Assembly: GCA_002338445.1 (NCBI GenBank)
Contig: DDII01000015.1
Span: 40,656-82,422, forward strand
Origin: Cellvibrionales bacterium UBA1854
GTDB lineage: Bacteria > Pseudomonadota > Gammaproteobacteria > Pseudomonadales > Porticoccaceae
Direction: 5' to 3'
DNA length: 41,767 nucleotides
The notes under the pieces were generated by a model. It was not told where the DNA came from. It made no database searches and saw only the letters and a program-made list of their open reading frames with translations. The position numbers and the translations under genes are program-made. Positions 1 through 9,082 of this stretch are shown here, in pieces. Each line of letters begins with the position of its first letter. Position 1 is the stretch's first letter.

Positions 1-1134
1 AATTTTAAATGGGCTTTAGCAGGGAGATCTCAACACAAACTAAAACAACTTCAGGTTAGTCTCGGAGCCACATTCGAAACCCTTCCATTCGTTATTGCTG
101 ATTCTGATGATATAGAATCGCTCCGTAATCTCTGCAGTTTAACAAGACTAATAGTAAGCACAGTCGGTCCATATGCCTTGTATGGCGAGAATCTTGTTGC
201 AACTTGCGCCGAGACAGGGACTGACTACTGCGACATCACCGGGGAGGTTCAATGGATTAAACGAATGATTGATCAGTACCAAGTTGTAGCCCAATCTAGT
301 GGGGCTAGGATAGTGAACAGTTGCGGTTTTGACTCGATCCCATCAGATGTCGGTAATTATTTTTTACAGGCAAAAGCGCAAGAAAAATTTCAGTGCTATC
401 TACCCTACGTCTCCATGCGGGTTGCAAAAATCAGCGGTGGGGTGTCTGGGGGTACGATAGCAAGTTTTATCAGCACAATAGAGGAAATAAAAGCTGATCC
501 TCGTCTGAGCCGTGAGATGGCAAATCCGCGATACCTGTGTCCAGAATATAGCCCTGAAAACAATCTGCAAACAAAATTAAAAAGAAAACGTTTTGACAAT
601 TACTTTGCATCTTGGATAGCGCCCTTCATCATGGAAAATATAAATAGTCGAATCGTAATGCGTTCTTCTTGCTTAGGAGGAATCAACTATGGAGCCGATT
701 TTACCTATGATGAGGCGATCCTTACCGGAAAGGGTCTTTTAGGCCTGTTAAAATCCCTCGGTATATCTTTCACCTTAAGTGCATTGTTGTGGTGTCTTTA
801 CTTTCGAACCACTCGGGGCATCTTAAATCTGTTTTTTTTACCCGCGCCCGGTAAAGGGCCCTCACAAGACTCTCAAAAACGAGGTAGTTTTAAAATCCAA
901 ATGTTAGGAAGAAATCATGAAAATCAACAACTTCACGTTTGCATCAAGGGCGACAGTGATCCTGGGTATGGAAGCACGGCAAAAATGCTCGGACAATGTG
1001 CTTTATGTTTGTTAGAGACTCCAAAAACTAAAGTTCCAGGAGGATTTTTAACCCCATCGGCCGCAATGGGGGGTATGCTTATATCCCGACTTCAAAGGAA
1101 TGCGGGATTAACTTTCGAGGTAGAAAAACTCTGA
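1..1134 (+). CDS. Saccharopine dehydrogenase-like oxidoreductase (5' partial)
   Basis: The reading frame is open from base 1 to the TGA at 1132-1134, so the N-terminus, including the Rossmann glycine loop, lies outside the window. The translation keeps hallmarks of the saccharopine dehydrogenase-like / trans-acting enoyl reductase family: WALAGRS near the start, then VGPYALYGENLV, CAETGTDYCDITGE and CGFDSIPSDVGNY, all in the expected order. A hydrophobic stretch (about 745-815 nt) and a glycine-rich C-terminal part follow. These proteins bind NAD(P) and probably reduce a lipid-type or amino-acid-derived substrate; the substrate cannot be read from sequence. The ORF after the TTG at 178 is only the inner part of this gene, not its start. 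The gap to ettA is 162 bp, so it may be a separate transcript. Confidence 0.85.
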   Translation, partial: NFKWALAGRSQHKLKQLQVSLGATFETLPFVIADSDDIESLRNLCSLTRLIVSTVGPYALYGENLVATCAETGTDYCDITGEVQWIKRMIDQYQVVAQSSGARIVNSCGFDSIPSDVGNYFLQAKAQEKFQCYLPYVSMRVAKISGGVSGGTIASFISTIEEIKADPRLSREMANPRYLCPEYSPENNLQTKLKRKRFDNYFASWIAPFIMENINSRIVMRSSCLGGINYGADFTYDEAILTGKGLLGLLKSLGISFTLSALLWCLYFRTTRGILNLFFLPAPGKGPSQDSQKRGSFKIQMLGRNHENQQLHVCIKGDSDPGYGSTAKMLGQCALCLLETPKTKVPGGFLTPSAAMGGMLISRLQRNAGLTFEVEKL

Positions 1135-1296
1135 ATTTACACACTAAACTCCATTTTTTGTTCTCTGAGTACCTCAATTGGATGAGCTTAAATAATATTC
1201 TTAAACATCGTACACCGATAGTTTTCTTTCAGTTACAATAGGGTCTCAGGGAGAAAACCACCTAACATTCGAAAACTTTCATACAGCGCGAAAACT

Positions 1297-2961
1297 ATGG
1301 CTCAATACGTTTACACAATGAACCGGGTTGGAAAGATTGTTCCCCCAAAACGAGAGATTTTAAAAGACATTTCATTATCGTTCTTTCCCGGAGCTAAAAT
1401 CGGAGTTCTAGGACTTAATGGTGCTGGTAAATCGACACTTTTAAAAATAATGGCCGCCATAGACACAGATATTCAAGGCGAAGCTCGGCCAATGCAAGGA
1501 ATAAAAATTGGCTACTTAGCACAAGAGCCAGAATTAGATATCGAAAAAACTGTTCGTGAAAACGTCGAGGATGGAGTTCGCGAGGCTGTAGATGCACTTG
1601 CTGGCTTAGAACAGGTATATATCGATTATGCGGACGAAAATGCTGATTTCGAAAAACTAGCCAAGAAGCAAGAGGAACTGGAAGCAATCATAGAAGCCAC
1701 AGACGCACATAATCTTGATAATACGCTAGACATTGCCGCAGATGCTTTGCGTTTGCCACCCTGGGAATCTAGGATAGAATCACTTTCAGGAGGAGAAAAG
1801 AGGCGTGTCGCCCTCTGTCGGCTACTTCTGTCAAGACCAGATATGTTGTTGCTAGACGAACCGACAAACCACCTAGACGCCGAATCGGTTCATTGGTTAG
1901 AAAAATTCCTCGAAGAGTTCACCGGGACCGTAGTAGCTGTAACTCACGATCGCTATTTTTTAGACAATGTCGCTGGCTGGATACTCGAGCTGGATCGAGG
2001 CCACGGTATTCCTTATGAGGGTAACTATTCGATGTGGCTGGGTGCAAAAGAAAAACGCTTGCACACCGAATCTAAACAGGAAGCATCGCGTCAACGCGCA
2101 ATAAAACAGGAGCTAGAGTGGGTTAGACAAAATCCGAGAGGTCGGCAAGCAAAGAATAAAGCTAGACTGGCACGCTTCGATGAACTCAATTCACAAGAGT
2201 TCCAGTCCCGAAATGAAACAAACGAAATATACATAGCCCCGGGCGAACGGCTCGGTGAGAAAGTAATAGTACTTGACAAAGTATGCAAAGGGTTCGGCAG
2301 TGCGTTGCTAATTAAAGATTTGTCGTTATCTATTCCTAAGGGTTCCGTCGTAGGAATTATTGGCGGAAACGGAACTGGAAAATCGACGCTTTTCCGAATG
2401 ATTGCGGGAAGCGAGGAACCTGACAGCGGGTCAATCATAATCGGTGATACCGTAAAAATAGCTTTCGTAGAACAAAGTCGTGATTCCTTATCTAATGATC
2501 AAAATGTCTGGGAGGCCATTTCAGAGGGTCAAGATTTACTTCGAATCGGTAACTATGAGGTGTCTTCACGAGCATATGCAGGTCGTTTCAATTTTAAGGG
2601 TTCTGACCAACAAAAAAGAGTGGGCGATTTATCTGGAGGGGAACGGGGACGCCTTCACCTAGCCAATACTTTGAAGCAGGGTGCTAATGTGTTATTACTA
2701 GACGAACCCTCTAACGATCTTGATATTGAGACATTACGTGCTTTGGAGGAAGCAATACTCTCGTTTCCAGGGTGTGTCTTGGTAATTTCTCACGACCGTT
2801 GGTTCCTTGATCGCATCACCACTCACACACTAGCCTATGAGGATGATGGTGAAATCACTTTTTTTGAGGGTTGTTATAGCGCTTATCATGATGATTTTGT
2901 GGAACGAAAAGGCTCCGAAATTCAGCCCTCACGAATTAAACACAAGCGTCTTAAAAGTTAG
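1297..2961 (+). CDS. ettA: Energy-dependent translational throttle protein EttA (ABC-F ATPase)
   Basis: This 554-residue protein is nearly the length of E. coli EttA (555) and resembles it along its whole length, starting MAQYVYTMNRVGK. It has two ABC cassettes: Walker A GLNGAGKST at residues 39-47 and GGNGTGKST near 356, each followed by LSGGE signatures and Walker B LLLDEP motifs. The second Walker B continues LLLDEPSNDLD, with Ser where Thr is common. The arg/lys-rich interdomain linker contains QNPRGRQAKNKARLARF. There are no membrane segments. EttA binds the ribosomal E site and gates the first elongation step according to the ATP/ADP ratio (established for the family). The stop is 9 bp before a thioesterase gene, so the two are probably cotranscribed. 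No strong Shine-Dalgarno is visible before the ATG; the start is fixed by family alignment. Confidence 0.97.
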   Translation: MAQYVYTMNRVGKIVPPKREILKDISLSFFPGAKIGVLGLNGAGKSTLLKIMAAIDTDIQGEARPMQGIKIGYLAQEPELDIEKTVRENVEDGVREAVDALAGLEQVYIDYADENADFEKLAKKQEELEAIIEATDAHNLDNTLDIAADALRLPPWESRIESLSGGEKRRVALCRLLLSRPDMLLLDEPTNHLDAESVHWLEKFLEEFTGTVVAVTHDRYFLDNVAGWILELDRGHGIPYEGNYSMWLGAKEKRLHTESKQEASRQRAIKQELEWVRQNPRGRQAKNKARLARFDELNSQEFQSRNETNEIYIAPGERLGEKVIVLDKVCKGFGSALLIKDLSLSIPKGSVVGIIGGNGTGKSTLFRMIAGSEEPDSGSIIIGDTVKIAFVEQSRDSLSNDQNVWEAISEGQDLLRIGNYEVSSRAYAGRFNFKGSDQQKRVGDLSGGERGRLHLANTLKQGANVLLLDEPSNDLDIETLRALEEAILSFPGCVLVISHDRWFLDRITTHTLAYEDDGEITFFEGCYSAYHDDFVERKGSEIQPSRIKHKRLKS

Positions 2962-2970
2962 GCAATTTAT

Positions 2971-3420
2971 ATGGCATCTATCTGGCACACTAAACCAGAC
3001 TTACAATATATCAACCAATACATCCTTTCAGGTACCATAGATAGTCATCTCGGTATTTCAATGACGGAAGTGGGTGACGACTTCTTATCGGCAACTATGC
3101 CGGCAGACGCTAGGACTTTCCAACCCAGCGGTATCATCCATGGTGGAGCGAATGTCGTGTTAGCAGAAACATTGGGCAGCACTGCCGGACACCACGTTAT
3201 CGACAGAGATTTCCAGCAATGCCGAGGTCAAGACATAAGCGCTACGCACCTTCGTCCAGTTTATGAAGGTGTGGTCACAGGAACAACCCGGCCAATCCAC
3301 CTAGGACGACGTTCCCATGTATGGGAAATACAACTTCGTAACAGTGCAGGGAAACTCACTTGTGTGGCTAGACTTATTCTGGCAATAATAGAAAAAAATA
3401 AAAACAAGGTCCGAGGGTAA
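2971..3420 (+). CDS. PaaI/YbdB-type hotdog-fold acyl-CoA thioesterase
   Basis: A 149-residue single-domain protein of typical hotdog thioesterase length. It carries the family core PSGIIHGGANVVLAETLGS (about residues 50-70), whose HGG turn and Glu at the helix start are the usual active-site elements of EntH/MenI-type enzymes. Later segments ATHLRPVYEGVVTG and RRSHVWEIQLRN match the remaining strands. Such enzymes hydrolyse aryl- or acyl-CoA thioesters in the cytoplasm. The exact substrate is unknown: no menaquinone, enterobactin or phenylacetate genes are nearby. It starts 9 bp after the ettA stop and is probably translated from the same mRNA. Confidence 0.88.
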   Translation: MASIWHTKPDLQYINQYILSGTIDSHLGISMTEVGDDFLSATMPADARTFQPSGIIHGGANVVLAETLGSTAGHHVIDRDFQQCRGQDISATHLRPVYEGVVTGTTRPIHLGRRSHVWEIQLRNSAGKLTCVARLILAIIEKNKNKVRG

Positions 3421-3624
3421 GATTGGTTTACGCCCACTTCAAAAAAAATACAAAAAACTTACTTTACGGTCGCGAGATGATTTATCCAGAAACATAATCA
3501 CCTGTACGAATATCTTGCCTCGGTGTCACTTCAATGAGGAATCAAAATATTTCAAGGGATACCCTAGCTTTTCGGTTAGTACAAACACTGCGAAAGGTTT
3601 TCTCCATTAGAATGTGAAGAGCTA

Positions 3625-4146
3625 TCAACCATCAATGTTTACTGAGCGTATCCAATATTCTAGTTTTGGATATAACTGTTGCAGCGCACTCGCAGCCTCT
3701 TCCGCAAGCCGCCGGTTCCCGAACTCGCCATAAAGCAAGAGAGTAAGTACTTTTTGCTGTTTTTTTATATTTGTAACCCATAACCTACTTAATTCACTGA
3801 CATACTTATCCCGATGTTTTATTGCAGCATCTCGTGAGGAATATGCTCCCAACTGAATCGTCCATACAGTATCTGGCGATGCTCCACCAAAGTATTCTCC
3901 TTGCTTAACGGAACGAGAGGATGGCACCCTGTCAAGGCCATATATTACATTGTCTCTAAATTCTTTTTTGCCACCAATATAAGAATCTTCAGAGTGACAT
4001 CGCCATACGGATCCAAATTTTTCGTCACTCGAGCAAGACCAAACAACGAGATCCGAGTGGTTATCATTTGAATAACTAAACTCAGTACTCTTGATGCACC
4101 CGTTTAATGCTAAAACGCAAAACAAGATAATAAGAAGACGATTCAT
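3625..4146 (-). CDS. SPOR-domain lipoprotein
   Basis: I chose the ATG at 4146 because the protein then begins with a lipoprotein signal, MNRLLIILFCVLALNGC, with lipobox LNGC. A longer in-frame start at 4242 would bury the signal 32 residues inside. The mature protein is about 155 residues. Its C-terminal ~75 residues (from TVWTIQLGAYSSRDAAIKH to KLEYWIRSV) look like a SPOR domain, the fold that binds denuded septal peptidoglycan glycans. The N-terminal part, with CSSDEKFGSVWRC, is not recognised. It is probably anchored to the outer membrane and involved in cell-envelope or division-site functions; that role is inferred from the domain only. It stands alone between convergent and divergent neighbours. 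Confidence 0.78.
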   Translation of the reverse strand: MNRLLIILFCVLALNGCIKSTEFSYSNDNHSDLVVWSCSSDEKFGSVWRCHSEDSYIGGKKEFRDNVIYGLDRVPSSRSVKQGEYFGGASPDTVWTIQLGAYSSRDAAIKHRDKYVSELSRLWVTNIKKQQKVLTLLLYGEFGNRRLAEEAASALQQLYPKLEYWIRSVNIDG

Positions 4147-4469
4147 AAAAGTAATTCTACTAAGATTTTTATTCACACCTGAAAGAAAGGTTAAGAGTTC
4201 AACGATACAGTGAAATACAGATTTAGTGCTAAATTTCAACATAAATTAAATAGTGACACATATAGTCGTGTTCATTTTGGACAACATGATCACCTTTTTT
4301 ACTAATTTGACATCGAAAAAAGTGTTTCAAAGGAGACATTGAACGTCTCAAGTGACACCGTTTAGTACACAACTAGGGTGCAAAAATAGATTTTACTTCC
4401 CCTAAGCACTATCAAAGTACATCTCATAAAATAAATTTTCCACCAAAAACATGTACATAAGTATAAGCA
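4147..4469. other. Non-coding gap upstream of the SPOR lipoprotein
   Basis: No conserved coding frame is seen on either strand. It should hold the lipoprotein promoter on the minus strand, but I could not identify convincing -35/-10 boxes. The right-hand part may contain the unrecognisable first residues of the decayed amt gene that follows. Confidence 0.4.
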
Positions 4470-5641
4470 AAAGCTTACAGCAAAAATCTTAGGCGCTTTA
4501 CAATTAACTTGAGGAGGTCTGGATCGCTCGAGTGGTAAGCTTTCCATATTTATGCAGTATTTTTCAACAACATGCTTAGTATCAATTATTTGGTGAGTAG
4601 CATGCTAAAGTCTTGCCATTGGGGACGGTAGTGCCGCAAACGTGCTGATTGGGAATTAAAAACTTGATGAGTTGTGTCCTGGAAAATTCGATAGCTAGTG
4701 ACACTCCAGAATCAGTATTTGAGGTCTTTCAGCTCACCTTTGCGATATTTACCTCCGGTGTCATTGTTGGCAAATTCGCTACAGGAATGCGCTCTAGTTC
4801 TGTGCTTGTATTCAGTAGCTTATAGTCCATATTTGCTCACATGCCCACAACCCACTAGGTTTTGGGAGGTAAATAGTTAGGGGAATGGCGCTACGCGATT
4901 TTGTTGGAGGCACGGTGTTGCGCATTACAGGGGGCGTTGCGCCTCTTGCAGCAGCATTAGATATCGACAACCGCTATGGGTCCCCCAATCAGGCAATGCT
5001 GCCATAGTCTGACTATTTTAAGGAAGGGGGCGGCATGCTTTTGGAAGGCAATTTTAGTTTTAATACATAATAGGCGCTAGCGGCTTATAACGTCTTGTTA
5101 GGGCAATATTTGCTAGACACAGCTAAAGTCACAGGGGCACTCACTTTAATAATGAGGGCATGGGCTAAATTCGGAAATCCTTCTTCACTGGGAGCCATAA
5201 CTGGAATTGTCGCGGGCATGGGCACAATCACTCCAGCTTCTCGTTTGGTTGGTTCCGCCGGCTCGTTAAGTATTGATGTTAGTTTGGGTGTAATGTGTCA
5301 TTACGTGATGCAAGCTATAAAGTAGTATTTTGAATTGATGACTCACTCATTATTTCTCCTATTCACGGAGTTGGCGGAACGCTAAGAACGGTGTGTGCTG
5401 GTATTTTTGCCTACGATCATCTGGGTGTCCTCAGCGGTCAAGGGTATGGAGAGGGGTTATTATGAGCTTACAACTCTACGTCCAGCTCGTTGGTGTCATG
5501 AGCACGGTCGTATATAAAGCATTGGGCTCACTATTACTTTTGAAATTGGTAGCAAATCTTTGAGGATTCAGAATCGACTCAAAGGAGGAGACACAGGGGC
5601 TCAATTTGGCCGAGCACGATGGAAGAAATTATGATCTCTAA
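4470..5641 (+). pseudogene. amt: Ammonium transporter (Amt/AmtB) pseudogene
   Basis: Amt similarity can be followed in family order across about 1.17 kb, close to full length, but broken by stops and frame changes. Segments include GGL-x-RSS...LSIFMQYFSTTCLVSIIW (about 4512-4593), SLAIGDGSAANVLIG, VFQLTFAIFTSGVIVGKFA, DFVGGTVLRITGGVAPLAAA (from about 4897), LGAITGIVAGMGTITPASR (from about 5188), DDSLIISPIHGVGGT (from about 5337) and LYVQLVGVMSTVVY (from about 5470). The tail ends in ETQGLNLAEHDGRNYDL and a stop at 5639-5641. Several stops (for example after FSSL, MPTTH and GGK) sit where the family usually has Trp, as expected from TGG to TAG changes. An intact protein would be an 11-helix inner-membrane ammonium channel. 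No glnK/PII gene is adjacent. Confidence 0.9.
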
Positions 5642-5729
5642 AAAATAGTCACACCAAAAAGTTGTGGGCACATTAACCAACAAGTTACGTAGCGGGGCCT
5701 TTAATTAATATCATCAGCTTCTCTGCCAA

Positions 5730-6632
5730 TTAACTGCCATATTCACGGTACTGATCCAAATATTTGCACATATATGTCGCTCCATCAAGAGTTCGGTAGG
5801 TTGCTCTTTGGATCAAATCAGGAGGAAGTAGGTACAGATGTCCTCCCTTAACGGCGGTAATGTTCTTCCATCGGCTCCAAGTTTTTTTCCAAGACTCTAA
5901 TCGCTCATGCGTGCCACTAGTTATTATGACTTCTGGATCAAATTTCATGATCGTCTCAATATTAACACGAGGCACCAATGGTGAAGAAGTTGCAAAAATA
6001 TTAACACCACCGCATATTTTAATCACATCACTGACTAAGTGTTCGCCATTCAGGGTCATAATGGGTTCATCCCATATTTGATAAAAAGTTTTTACCCTCT
6101 TTTTGTCTCCATATAACTTATTGAGATGCCCTAACTTTTCGTAAAAATTGGCCGCAGCGCGTTTGCTTTCAAATGTTTTATCCGTTAGCCTGCCCAGCTT
6201 TTTTAAAAGCTCCGGAATGTGCGGCAGCTTTGTTACTTCGATAACAAAAACCGGTAATTCTAGCTCGTCAAGACGCTGAACGATTTCATAACCATTACCC
6301 GAGCTCCAAGAAAATATGAGGTCAGGCTGTAAACTCAAAATAAGTTCATAATTGACCAGCGCATGATTATTAACTCGAGTGATAGTTTTGGCCTCATCGG
6401 GATAATTACTAAACTCATCTACACCAACAATATTACCTCCGGCACCAATATGGAAAAGAAGTTCAGTTATGTTGGGTGCTAAACTAATGATCCTTTTTGC
6501 TGGCTCTGCCAAGGTTATTTTACGTTTTAAATCATCGATTTCCGTAATATTGCTAAAAGCAATAGCTGGAAGTAAAGTACACGTCGTGCCTATGCTAATG
6601 ATTGAGATTACAAAAAGCGTGAAGAGTTTCAC
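5730..6632 (-). CDS. btuF: Cobalamin ABC transporter periplasmic binding protein BtuF
   Basis: A periplasmic binding protein of the BtuF/helical-backbone family, about 300 residues. It has an N-terminal signal peptide (hydrophobic stretch about residues 3-25). The domain core begins at AKRIISLAPNITELLFHIGAG, followed by VGVDEFSNYPDEAKTITRV and QPDLIFSW. The second lobe has YQIWDEPIMTLNGEHLVSDV and FDPEVIITSG. It should deliver vitamin B12 from the outer-membrane receptor to BtuCD. I prefer the GTG at 6632, which overlaps the btuD stop in a GTGA; a TTG one codon upstream is possible. It is the last gene of the B12 operon. Homologues can bind heme, but cobO, btuB and the cobalamin riboswitch make B12 the likely ligand. 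Confidence 0.88.
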   Translation of the reverse strand: MKLFTLFVISIISIGTTCTLLPAIAFSNITEIDDLKRKITLAEPAKRIISLAPNITELLFHIGAGGNIVGVDEFSNYPDEAKTITRVNNHALVNYELILSLQPDLIFSWSSGNGYEIVQRLDELELPVFVIEVTKLPHIPELLKKLGRLTDKTFESKRAAANFYEKLGHLNKLYGDKKRVKTFYQIWDEPIMTLNGEHLVSDVIKICGGVNIFATSSPLVPRVNIETIMKFDPEVIITSGTHERLESWKKTWSRWKNITAVKGGHLYLLPPDLIQRATYRTLDGATYMCKYLDQYREYGS

Positions 6633-7405
6633 CAATTAACCACTATATTTTTTCCAGTTTCAGGGTGTTTGATAACATAAGGGTCTATGCCGAAGACATC
6701 AGAAATTAGTGTTTCACTGAGAATCTTGTCTGGCGCTCCCGCCGAAACAACAGAACCTTTATCGAAAACAATAACATGATCTGCAAAACGGGTCGCCAAA
6801 TTTAAGTCATGTGACACAATAATGACCCCAATACCACGTTGCGCAAAATCGGACACAAGTTCCATCATCAATACCTGATGCGAAAGATCGAGGGCGGCTG
6901 TTGGCTCATCCAAAACTAAGAATTGCGCTCCAGTTGAGGTCGGCTCCCATATTTGAGCCATTACTCGGGCAAGTTGGACTCGCTGTTTCTCACCTCCGGA
7001 CATTTTAGTGAAAAGTCGTTCCTCCAGATGCATAGCATCTACGGCCTTGAGGGCCTCTCTGGCAATTTCAGCGTCTCGTAAAACACCAGATCGGTGTGGA
7101 ATACGTCCCAATGACACCACCTCCAAAGCAGTAAATGGAAACTCAAGCGAGCTATGTTGAGGGAGCACGCTAATCATTCTTGCACGCTGTTCAGATCTCC
7201 ACTCAACAAGGTCCTTCCCGTTAAAAATGATCCAACCACAAGTTGGTGCGAGATCACCACTCAAAACCTTGACAAAACTGGATTTGCCGGCGCCGTTAGG
7301 ACCAACTATAACTGTAGTTTGTCCGCTATTTATATAAAGATTGACAGCTTGGAGGATATCGAACCCAGATCTGGTAAGCGAAACACTGTCTATTTTAAAG
7401 GACAT
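6629..7405 (-). CDS. btuD: Cobalamin ABC transporter ATP-binding protein BtuD
   Basis: A 258-residue ABC ATPase of the iron/heme/B12 importer class. Walker A is GPNGAGKSS (residues 35-43), the signature is MSGGEKQRVQLAR (from 135), and Walker B is FLVLDEPTAALD (from 162), followed by the switch-histidine segment VIIVSHDLNLA. By sequence alone it is as close to HmuV (heme) as to BtuD. The assignment to B12 rests on operon context. It should sit on the cytoplasmic face bound to the BtuC dimer. It starts 3 bp after the btuC stop and its own stop overlaps the btuF start, indicating translational coupling. Confidence 0.87.
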   Translation of the reverse strand: MSFKIDSVSLTRSGFDILQAVNLYINSGQTTVIVGPNGAGKSSFVKVLSGDLAPTCGWIIFNGKDLVEWRSEQRARMISVLPQHSSLEFPFTALEVVSLGRIPHRSGVLRDAEIAREALKAVDAMHLEERLFTKMSGGEKQRVQLARVMAQIWEPTSTGAQFLVLDEPTAALDLSHQVLMMELVSDFAQRGIGVIIVSHDLNLATRFADHVIVFDKGSVVSAGAPDKILSETLISDVFGIDPYVIKHPETGKNIVVNW

Positions 7406-7408
7406 AAA

Positions 7409-8452
7409 TCAAATTTGTCTGCGTTGGTCTGCAAGTAACATAATAAAAAATGGAGCACCCAGAGCAGCCGTCAAAATCCCAGGCGGAATTTCGATCGGTG
7501 CAAAAACAACACGGGCTAGGATATCAGCGATCAACAAAAGCATACCGCCAGATAACGCCGATAGGGGTAGTAACCATCTATAATCAGGACCGATCAATAA
7601 CCGCACCATGTGTGGTATAACTAACCCAACGAAACCAATCATCCCTGCAACAGCAACGGCAGAACCAACGCCGAGTGTTGTAAATAGAATAAGTTTTTTC
7701 TTGACGCGTTGCACATCAATACCCAAGTGCCTTGCCTCTGATTCTCCTAAAAGTAATGCATTAAGCGATTGACTTTCCCGAAAAAACATCACCAAAATAA
7801 ATGCGCCCACAAAACCAGTGACAAAAACCCGGGGCCAATTTGCATTACTCAGGTTACCCATTTGCCATAGACTCATTTGCCTCAGCATTTCATTGTCAGC
7901 AAAGTAGCTAAGCCAACTGTTTACAGCACCCGCCAGCGCGCTTACAGCTATGCCTGCAAGTAACATAGTTGATACTGAAGTACCAAACATTGACGTAGAG
8001 AGCCTGTAGACGGTCAGAGTAACAAAAAGACTACCGACGAAAGCTCCCATGGCAATCAATGATAATCCCAAAATCGAATTACTTTGCAACCATGCTCCGA
8101 CAAAAACTATTACTAAACTGGCTCCCAAAGATGCTCCGCTTGAAACACCTATCAACGATGGCGCCGCCAGGGGGTTTCTGAAGAGACCTTGCATCACTGC
8201 GCCACTCATTGCGAGTATCACTCCCACCAAGAGGGCAAGACACAATCGGGGTAATCGTATGTGGAATAATATGGTATGGATTTGCGCTGAGTTAAAGTCA
8301 GTATCGTTTGGACGAAAAAAAGCACTGACACAGTGCTGGATAACGATATCAATCGGAATTTTCACCGCTCCTGTGCTCATTCCCGCAATAGCTACCAACG
8401 GCAAAGACAGCAACAAAAGAGCGCTTAATTGTCGGGGTAGAATTCTTTGCAA
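7409..8452 (-). CDS. btuC: Cobalamin ABC transporter permease BtuC (FecCD family)
   Basis: A 347-residue, very hydrophobic FecCD-family permease with about ten membrane helices. Recognisable family segments are IRLPRLCLALLVGVILAMSG, then MQGLFRNPLAAPSLIGVSSG, and near the end GFVGLVIPHMVRLLIGPDYR. It forms the inner-membrane channel for B12 with BtuD. The start is a TTG that follows the TAA stop of cobO with no spacer. A GGGGTGG sequence eight bases upstream, inside the cobO end, could act as ribosome binding site. The next in-frame Met is residue 25 and would remove the first helix, so TTG is the likely start. Confidence 0.9.
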   Translation of the reverse strand: MQRILPRQLSALLLLSLPLVAIAGMSTGAVKIPIDIVIQHCVSAFFRPNDTDFNSAQIHTILFHIRLPRLCLALLVGVILAMSGAVMQGLFRNPLAAPSLIGVSSGASLGASLVIVFVGAWLQSNSILGLSLIAMGAFVGSLFVTLTVYRLSTSMFGTSVSTMLLAGIAVSALAGAVNSWLSYFADNEMLRQMSLWQMGNLSNANWPRVFVTGFVGAFILVMFFRESQSLNALLLGESEARHLGIDVQRVKKKLILFTTLGVGSAVAVAGMIGFVGLVIPHMVRLLIGPDYRWLLPLSALSGGMLLLIADILARVVFAPIEIPPGILTAALGAPFFIMLLADQRRQI

Positions 8453-9067
8453 TTAGAAGTCCACCCCTCTACGTGCCTTAATTCCCGAGTTGTAAGCATG
8501 CCTCACCTCCTTAACCTCCGATACGGTATCAGCTATTTCTCTTATTGCGGTTCCGCCACCACGTCCAGTTAAGACAACACTCTGATTTCTGGGTCTAGCC
8601 GTTAAAGCATTGATGACTCGCTCCTCATCCAAATACTTAAAACTAAGCATATAAGTGATCTCATCTAGGATAACTAAATGATAACTGTGGTCTGATAGCA
8701 TTGGCTCCACAACAGACCAAGTCTTTTCCGCCGCCTCAATGTCCCTAGCACGGTCTTGTGTGTCCCAGGTAAAACCTGTGCCCATTTGATAGAAGTCTAC
8801 TTGTGGTAATACATCCTTTAAGAACAGCTCCTCTCCAGAAAGCTGTTCACCTTTTATAAATTGAACCACTCCCACTCGGTATCCATATCCTAGAGCGCGC
8901 ATTATCATGCCAAATGCCGAACTAGTCTTTCCCTTCCCATCACCGGTTAGTAAAATTAAAACTCCCCTGTCCTCATTTGCACCCGCTATGCTTGCATCAA
9001 TTCTTTTCTTCTGCCTTTGCATTTTTTGCTTGTGGCGCTGTTCGTCTTTTAATTGCTTCTCTGACAT
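8453..9067 (-). CDS. cobO: Cob(I)yrinic acid a,c-diamide adenosyltransferase (CobO/BtuR)
   Basis: A 204-residue CobA/CobO/BtuR-type corrinoid adenosyltransferase. The N-terminus is a basic helix (KDEQRHKQKMQRQKKR). The P-loop GDGKGKTS is at residues 42-49, followed by FGMIMRALGYGYRVGVVQF, then VILDEI and the C-terminal VVLTGRGG. It transfers the 5'-deoxyadenosyl group of ATP to reduced corrinoid in the cytoplasm, converting imported B12 to coenzyme B12. I chose the ATG at 9067 because an AGGA lies seven bases upstream; the GTG two codons earlier has that AGGA directly abutting it. Its place between btuB and btuC, without corrin-ring synthesis genes, suggests salvage rather than de novo synthesis. 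Confidence 0.93.
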   Translation of the reverse strand: MSEKQLKDEQRHKQKMQRQKKRIDASIAGANEDRGVLILLTGDGKGKTSSAFGMIMRALGYGYRVGVVQFIKGEQLSGEELFLKDVLPQVDFYQMGTGFTWDTQDRARDIEAAEKTWSVVEPMLSDHSYHLVILDEITYMLSFKYLDEERVINALTARPRNQSVVLTGRGGGTAIREIADTVSEVKEVRHAYNSGIKARRGVDF

Positions 9068-9082
9068 AAACACGTCCTTTTT

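Noticed and set aside
4362..4547. 61-residue minus-strand ORF
   Set aside because: It lies antisense to the start of the amt remnant, is Cys/aromatic-rich without family features and has no ribosome binding site.
4698..5325. Two short ORFs (4698-4880 and 5095-5325) that could be read as small genes
   Set aside because: The 5095-5325 translation is an internal Amt fragment (LGAITGIVAGMGTITPASR), and the 4698-4880 frame overlaps Amt similarity in another frame; both belong to the amt pseudogene.
6629..7405. Naming the ABC genes hmuTUV (heme uptake)
   Set aside because: The proteins are similar to heme importers, but the operon contains btuB, cobO and a cobalamin riboswitch and no heme-degrading gene, so B12 is the better call.
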